A stretch of 64,000 bases of DNA from Paradesertivirga superstes. GTDB taxonomy: Bacteria > Bacteroidota > Bacteroidia > Sphingobacteriales > Sphingobacteriaceae. The notes under the pieces are model-generated. The model had not been told where the DNA came from. It was given only the letters and a program-made list of their open reading frames with translations, and did no database searches. Location: positions 310,001 to 374,000 of the forward strand of contig NZ_JBBJCN010000002.1 of the NCBI RefSeq assembly GCF_037622515.1, given 5' to 3'. Position numbers and translations under genes: made by a program. Each line of letters starts with the position of its first letter. The first letter of the stretch is position 1. Below are positions 61,984-64,000 of this stretch, piece after piece.

Positions 61984-62874
61984 TTACTTTATGGCGAAGC
62001 GATTTAATATTTGCATTAACTGACTTACATATGATTGTCCGAACAGGTTGATATGAATTAATGAGGGATATAAGTTCCATAAATCTAACCTCTCCTTCCA
62101 CCCTTCCTTTAAAGGAAACATTTCATGGTACGCATCATAAAACGGCTGCTGAAATCCACCAAAAAGTGTGGTCATAGCTATATCCACCTCCCTGTGCCCA
62201 TAAAAAATAGCGGGATCAATTAAAACCGGCTTGTTTAAATAATTGATTAAATAATTCCCGCTCCATAAATCGCCATGAAGCAGCGAGGGTATTTCCCGGG
62301 GAAAAAGACCATCCAGGTTTTTATAAAGTATTTCAAATTGTATTAAAACACTATTGCTCAGTAAATTTCGATTTCGTGCCATCTCCACCTGTGGTACTAA
62401 CCGCTCGATAATAAAAAACTCCGACCACGAAGGACTTCTTTTATTCGATTGTACTAACGAACCCATATAATTGTCGTGATCCAATCCAAATTGTAATTGC
62501 GTGTTCATATGCAACTCAGCCAATCGTCTGCCCATCTCCGCCTGGGCGCATGCATCGTTTATTCCCTGTTCAATCCATTCTAGAACTAAAAACTGTTCAT
62601 CGTTCGAAACTCCGTGACAAATTACTTTAGGTACCTGTATCGTGTTTGTTAAACCAATCTGCTTCAATCCTTCGGCTTCCGCTATAAACATACTTGGGAA
62701 TTTAACCGAAGAATTAACTTTCAGAAAGAAAGACTCTTTGCCATACTCAATTTGGAAACACTTATTTATACTTCCACCGGAAACTGAGCTAAGCAGACCT
62801 AAGCTTCCATCATTATCAGAATACTCCTTAATTGCAATGCTGATCGCTTCACTTAATTGTTCGCTTAAAAACAT
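61984..62874 (-). CDS. Fructosamine-kinase family protein
   Basis: 296 residues from ATG 62874. Kinase-like motifs: SVSGGSINKCFQIEYGKESF at the start, LVLEWIEQGINDAC, the catalytic loop LLHGDLWSGNYLI and metal-binding DPAIFYGHREVDIAM. Ketosamine-3-kinases phosphorylate protein-bound fructosamines as a deglycation step. A TAAATTTG promoter-like motif sits 4 nt before the ATG, so its transcript may be leaderless. Divergent to lepA. Confidence 0.9.
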   Translation of the reverse strand: MFLSEQLSEAISIAIKEYSDNDGSLGLLSSVSGGSINKCFQIEYGKESFFLKVNSSVKFPSMFIAEAEGLKQIGLTNTIQVPKVICHGVSNDEQFLVLEWIEQGINDACAQAEMGRRLAELHMNTQLQFGLDHDNYMGSLVQSNKRSPSWSEFFIIERLVPQVEMARNRNLLSNSVLIQFEILYKNLDGLFPREIPSLLHGDLWSGNYLINYLNKPVLIDPAIFYGHREVDIAMTTLFGGFQQPFYDAYHEMFPLKEGWKERLDLWNLYPSLIHINLFGQSYVSQLMQILNRFAIK

Positions 62875-62932
62875 TGTCAAATTTAACCTAAGCCATCAAA
62901 TATCCCTTCAAAAAACTATCTTTGCGGTTCAA

Positions 62933-64000
62933 ATGAAGCATATTCGTAATTTTTGCATAATTGCACATATCGATCACGGAAAGAGCACTTTAGCTGATCG
63001 TTTATTGGAATACACAAATACCATCACCCAGCGTGAATCGCAGGCCCAGTTGCTTGATGATATGGATTTGGAGCGTGAGCGGGGTATCACGATAAAAAGT
63101 CATGCTATCCAGATGAATTATCAACTGGATGGACAGGACTATGTTTTAAACCTTATTGATACACCCGGTCACGTTGATTTTTCTTACGAAGTTTCACGTT
63201 CTATTGCTGCCTGCGAAGGTGCATTACTAATTGTTGATGCGGCCCAGGGAATTCAGGCTCAAACTATTTCCAATCTTTATCTGGCTCTGGAACAAGATCT
63301 GGAGATCATTCCGATTTTAAACAAAATGGACCTTCCCGGTGCTATGCCCGAAGAAGTAAAAGACCAGATTGTTGAGCTGATTGGCTGTAAACGCGAAGAA
63401 ATCATTCCTGCATCGGGTAAAACCGGAATGGGTGTTTATGATATTTTAAGAGCAATTATAGAACGTGTTCCTCCACCCAAAGGCAATCCAAATGGTGAAT
63501 TACAGGCTTTGATTTTTGACTCTGTATATAATTCATTCCGTGGCATTGTTGCTTACTTTAAGGTTGTTCACGGAGAAATCCGCAAAGGCGATAAAGTAAA
63601 GTTTGTGGCTACGGGTAAAGAATATATTGCTGATGAAGTAGGCACATTAAAACTTCAGCAGCAACCTAAAGATGTTATTAAGACAGGTGATGTAGGATAC
63701 ATTATCTCGGGAATAAAAGAAGCCCGTGAAGTAAAAGTTGGCGATACCATTACTCATAAAGACAAACCGAGTAAAGAAGCAATTCAGGGATTCGAAGAGG
63801 TGAAACCAATGGTTTTTGCCGGAATTTACCCTGTAGACACAGATGAATTTGAGGAACTTAGGGAAAGCATGCATAAACTGCAGCTTAATGACGCTTCAAT
63901 AGTGTTCGAACCCGAATCTTCTGCTGCCTTAGGCTTTGGGTTCCGTTGCGGATTCCTTGGAATGCTCCATATGGAAATTATCCAGGAGCGTCTGGAACGA
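62933..64000 (+). CDS. lepA: Elongation factor 4 / LepA (3' end outside window)
   Basis: 356 codons without a stop: MKHIRNFCIIAHIDHGKSTL with the G1 loop, IDTPGHVDFSYEV (G3) and LNKMDLPGA (G4), then domain II and the LepA-typical FVPVGIYP-type region (MVFAGIYPVDTDEFEELRES). It back-translocates stalled ribosomes. A TATCTTTG promoter box at 62917-62924 lies 8 nt upstream of the ATG. Confidence 0.95.
   Translation, partial: MKHIRNFCIIAHIDHGKSTLADRLLEYTNTITQRESQAQLLDDMDLERERGITIKSHAIQMNYQLDGQDYVLNLIDTPGHVDFSYEVSRSIAACEGALLIVDAAQGIQAQTISNLYLALEQDLEIIPILNKMDLPGAMPEEVKDQIVELIGCKREEIIPASGKTGMGVYDILRAIIERVPPPKGNPNGELQALIFDSVYNSFRGIVAYFKVVHGEIRKGDKVKFVATGKEYIADEVGTLKLQQQPKDVIKTGDVGYIISGIKEAREVKVGDTITHKDKPSKEAIQGFEEVKPMVFAGIYPVDTDEFEELRESMHKLQLNDASIVFEPESSAALGFGFRCGFLGMLHMEIIQERLER

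Noticed and set aside
1..64000. tRNA or rRNA genes
   Set aside because: No cloverleaf with a GTTCRA-type T-loop or rRNA stretch was recognised by eye on either strand; a dedicated covariance search was not possible.

Overview
The window reads as chromosomal DNA of a Bacteroidota bacterium, most likely in the Sphingobacteriales (Pedobacter- or Solitalea-like). The evidence is AT-rich sequence, promoters of the TTTG / TAnnTTTG type, a secreted protein with a gliding-motility-associated (type IX secretion) C-terminal domain, FadL-like and OmpA-like outer-membrane proteins, SCO, cytochrome c and DUF2231 respiratory genes, and many lipoproteins. No rRNA, tRNA, CRISPR array, insertion sequence or prophage was found. 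The left edge cuts a GH20 beta-N-acetylhexosaminidase and the right edge cuts lepA.

Layout. 1-4.5 kb holds GH20, a DJ-1/PfpI protein, a secreted Tudor-like protein and an EamA transporter. 4.6-15.5 kb is a carbohydrate/stress island: two paralogous GH130 glycoside phosphorylase-like proteins, one of them fused to a response-regulator receiver domain, two GT4 glycosyltransferases (one carrying a large C-terminal alpha-helical glycosidase-like half), a universal stress protein with an extra N-terminal domain, short-form 6-phosphogluconate dehydrogenase and a glucose-dehydrogenase-like SDR. 15.6-24 kb carries small proteins, a DUF305 lipoprotein, an orphan receiver protein, a type IX cargo protein, a DUF4010 membrane protein and a lipoprotein. 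24.1-26.1 kb is a probable nitric-oxide response module (Rrf2 regulator, group III truncated haemoglobin, 2Fe-2S ferredoxin, azurin). 26-38.8 kb is mostly housekeeping: HerA-like ATPase, RF3, ProRS, a FadL-like porin, topoisomerase III and a WalJ-like hydrolase.

38.9-39.4 kb is a non-coding interval with three consecutive small-RNA-like units. Two of them are near copies with an identical 13-nt C-rich loop and a compensatory base-pair change in the stem. 39.5-55.1 kb again is mainly housekeeping: UbiD, PAP2, Smr, DUF763, PrmC, RibD, AroQ, XerD, Hsp20, MgtC, GlcD and FolB. 55.2-59 kb is a tightly packed operon of copper/respiration-type genes (CDICGC-tagged beta-barrel, SCO, cytochrome c, SemiSWEET, lipoprotein, DUF2231). 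An OmpA-family protein, a degenerate DEAD-box-like protein, a fructosamine-kinase family protein and the start of lepA complete the window.

The most unusual items are the GH130-receiver fusion and its surrounding island, the tandem small-RNA units, a small domain that appears at three loci (once fused to a universal stress protein), the operator-like repeats in front of the Rrf2 gene, and the helicase-like protein that has lost most helicase motifs.
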